A stretch of 15,523 bases of DNA, taken from contig JANYCM010000143.1 in the NCBI GenBank assembly GCA_025360285.1, forward strand, positions 1 through 15,523. Reading direction: 5' to 3'. Below, one piece after another: positions 14,692 through 15,523 of the stretch. Each line of letters begins with the position of its first letter. Positions within the stretch are counted from its first letter, which is position 1. A model generated the notes under the pieces. It was not told the DNA's origin. It saw only the letters and a program-made list of their open reading frames with translations, and made no database searches. Position numbers and translations under genes: made by a program. Origin of the DNA: Sphingomonadales bacterium (lineage in GTDB: Bacteria > Pseudomonadota > Alphaproteobacteria > Sphingomonadales > Sphingomonadaceae).

Positions 14692-15523
14692 ATGTATCTG
14701 GAACCAGCAACGGCGCAGGCACATGATGATGGTGATGCGTCCTGGACCATCGCCGCCCCCGCAACGGCACGGCGCCCCGATTGGTCGGTCGTCATCCCCT
14801 TCTTCAACGAACGCGATTATATCGCCCGCACCCTCGCCAGCCTCGCCGGCCAGGATGAAGGTTTCGAACTGATTCTGGTCGATAACGGCTCCACAGATGG
14901 CAGCGCCGGCGTCGCCGCCGCTGCCTGCCGGCGCCTCGGCCTTGCCTTCACGCTGCTCCACGAGCGGCGTCCGGGCAAGGTCCAGGCGCTGGCCACCGGC
15001 CTTGCCGCGGTGCGCACCCGCTGGCTGGCGACGTGCGATGCCGATACCTGGTATCCGGCGGATTATCTCGGCAAGGCCGGCGCCCTGCTCGCCGATGGCC
15101 GCTACGCCGTCGCCGGGGCCTTTTATGTCGATGCCGGGGTGCCGCGCCGCCGTCACATCGCCGCCGCGCTGCACATGGCGATCGTCGCCCGGCTGTTGCC
15201 GACGCAATGCCATGCCGGCGGCGCCGGCCAGGCATTCTGCACGGCCAGCCTGCGCCGCGCCGGCGGCTTCGATGCCCGGCGCTGGAACCTGGTGCTGGAG
15301 GATCATGAGATCATCCACCGCGTCAACAAACAGGGCGACATCGCCTATAGCGCCGGTTTCTGGTGCACCCCGGCCAACCGCGATCGCGACCGCGATTCGA
15401 TCCGCTGGACACTCGTGGAGCGCCTTGCCTATCATTTCACGCCTCGGGTGCTGCGCGACCAGTTCTTCTATGGCTTTCTCAAACGCCGCCTCGAAGCCCG
15501 GCGGCTGACCAGCGACCGCATCC
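14692..15523 (+). CDS. Family 2 glycosyltransferase (3' end outside window)
   Basis: The 277 codons visible encode a GT-A fold sugar transferase acting in the cytosol, probably on an envelope glycan, lipid carrier or capsule. WSVVIPFFNE (31-40) and LVDNGSTDGS (62-71) bind the nucleotide sugar, CDADTWYP (115-122) carries the metal-binding DAD (116-118), and LEDHE (202-206) supplies the ED catalytic pair expected of the family. FCTASLRRAGGFD (182-194) is the usual acceptor-side segment. No membrane helix is visible, so it is not a processive synthase as far as seen. The ATG at 14692 gives 30 residues before the fold; the Shine-Dalgarno is weak (GGGTGG). The frame remains open at the window end. 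It diverges from the DUF885 operon and has no visible partner; donor and acceptor are unknown. Confidence 0.88.
   Translation, partial: MYLEPATAQAHDDGDASWTIAAPATARRPDWSVVIPFFNERDYIARTLASLAGQDEGFELILVDNGSTDGSAGVAAAACRRLGLAFTLLHERRPGKVQALATGLAAVRTRWLATCDADTWYPADYLGKAGALLADGRYAVAGAFYVDAGVPRRRHIAAALHMAIVARLLPTQCHAGGAGQAFCTASLRRAGGFDARRWNLVLEDHEIIHRVNKQGDIAYSAGFWCTPANRDRDRDSIRWTLVERLAYHFTPRVLRDQFFYGFLKRRLEARRLTSDRI

Noticed and set aside
14464..15435. A 323-codon minus-strand frame over the glycosyltransferase
   Set aside because: The plus strand has the full set of GT2 motifs in order, while the antisense product has none.

Overview
The window reads as chromosomal DNA of a GC-rich alphaproteobacterium. 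The GroES/GroEL sequences, the heavy-metal RND system and the Tat-exported DUF885 protein beside a TolB-like/amidohydrolase fusion suggest a sphingomonad (Sphingomonadales). That placement is an inference from protein character, not a database result. I see no transposase, integrase, CRISPR array, rRNA or tRNA, and codon and base use look even throughout.

Layout. (1) 1-1130, minus strand: the groES-groEL chaperonin operon, with groEL cut by the window edge, behind a heat-shock-like promoter and a long perfect CIRCE inverted repeat. (2) 1193-6735, minus strand: a complete heavy-metal efflux operon transcribed in the order czcC-czcB-czcA (outer-membrane factor, lipoprotein membrane-fusion protein, HME-type RND pump), with tight or overlapping junctions and an intrinsic terminator at its end. 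(3) 6736-7071: a 336-base divergent control region with repeated GTCATG/GTTAC elements and candidate promoters for both sides. (4) 7072-9146, plus strand: an OmpR-type response regulator and a HAMP histidine kinase, most likely the metal-sensing pair that switches on the efflux operon. (5) 9147-9377: a convergent gap holding a long inverted repeat made of two opposed copies of a stem plus T-run, so it looks like two back-to-back terminators. (6) 9378-14398, minus strand: a translationally coupled pair, an exported DUF885 zinc-peptidase-like protein followed by a 1070-residue periplasmic protein with a TolB-like beta-propeller and an amidohydrolase domain. (7) 14399-14691: a divergent gap with an AT-rich palindrome and a second perfect inverted repeat. 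(8) 14692 to the end, plus strand: a family 2 glycosyltransferase, truncated by the window edge.

How it works together. The efflux operon and divergent two-component pair form a self-contained metal-resistance module: the kinase would sense periplasmic metal, the regulator would bind the direct repeats between the operons, and CzcCBA would export the metal across the whole envelope. The DUF885/amidohydrolase pair looks like a periplasmic peptide or amide degrading unit. I see no wholly new system. The most uncertain and interesting points are the operator architecture of the metal module, the kinase's start codon, the altered metal-ligand motifs in the amidohydrolase, and the unexplained palindromes before the glycosyltransferase.
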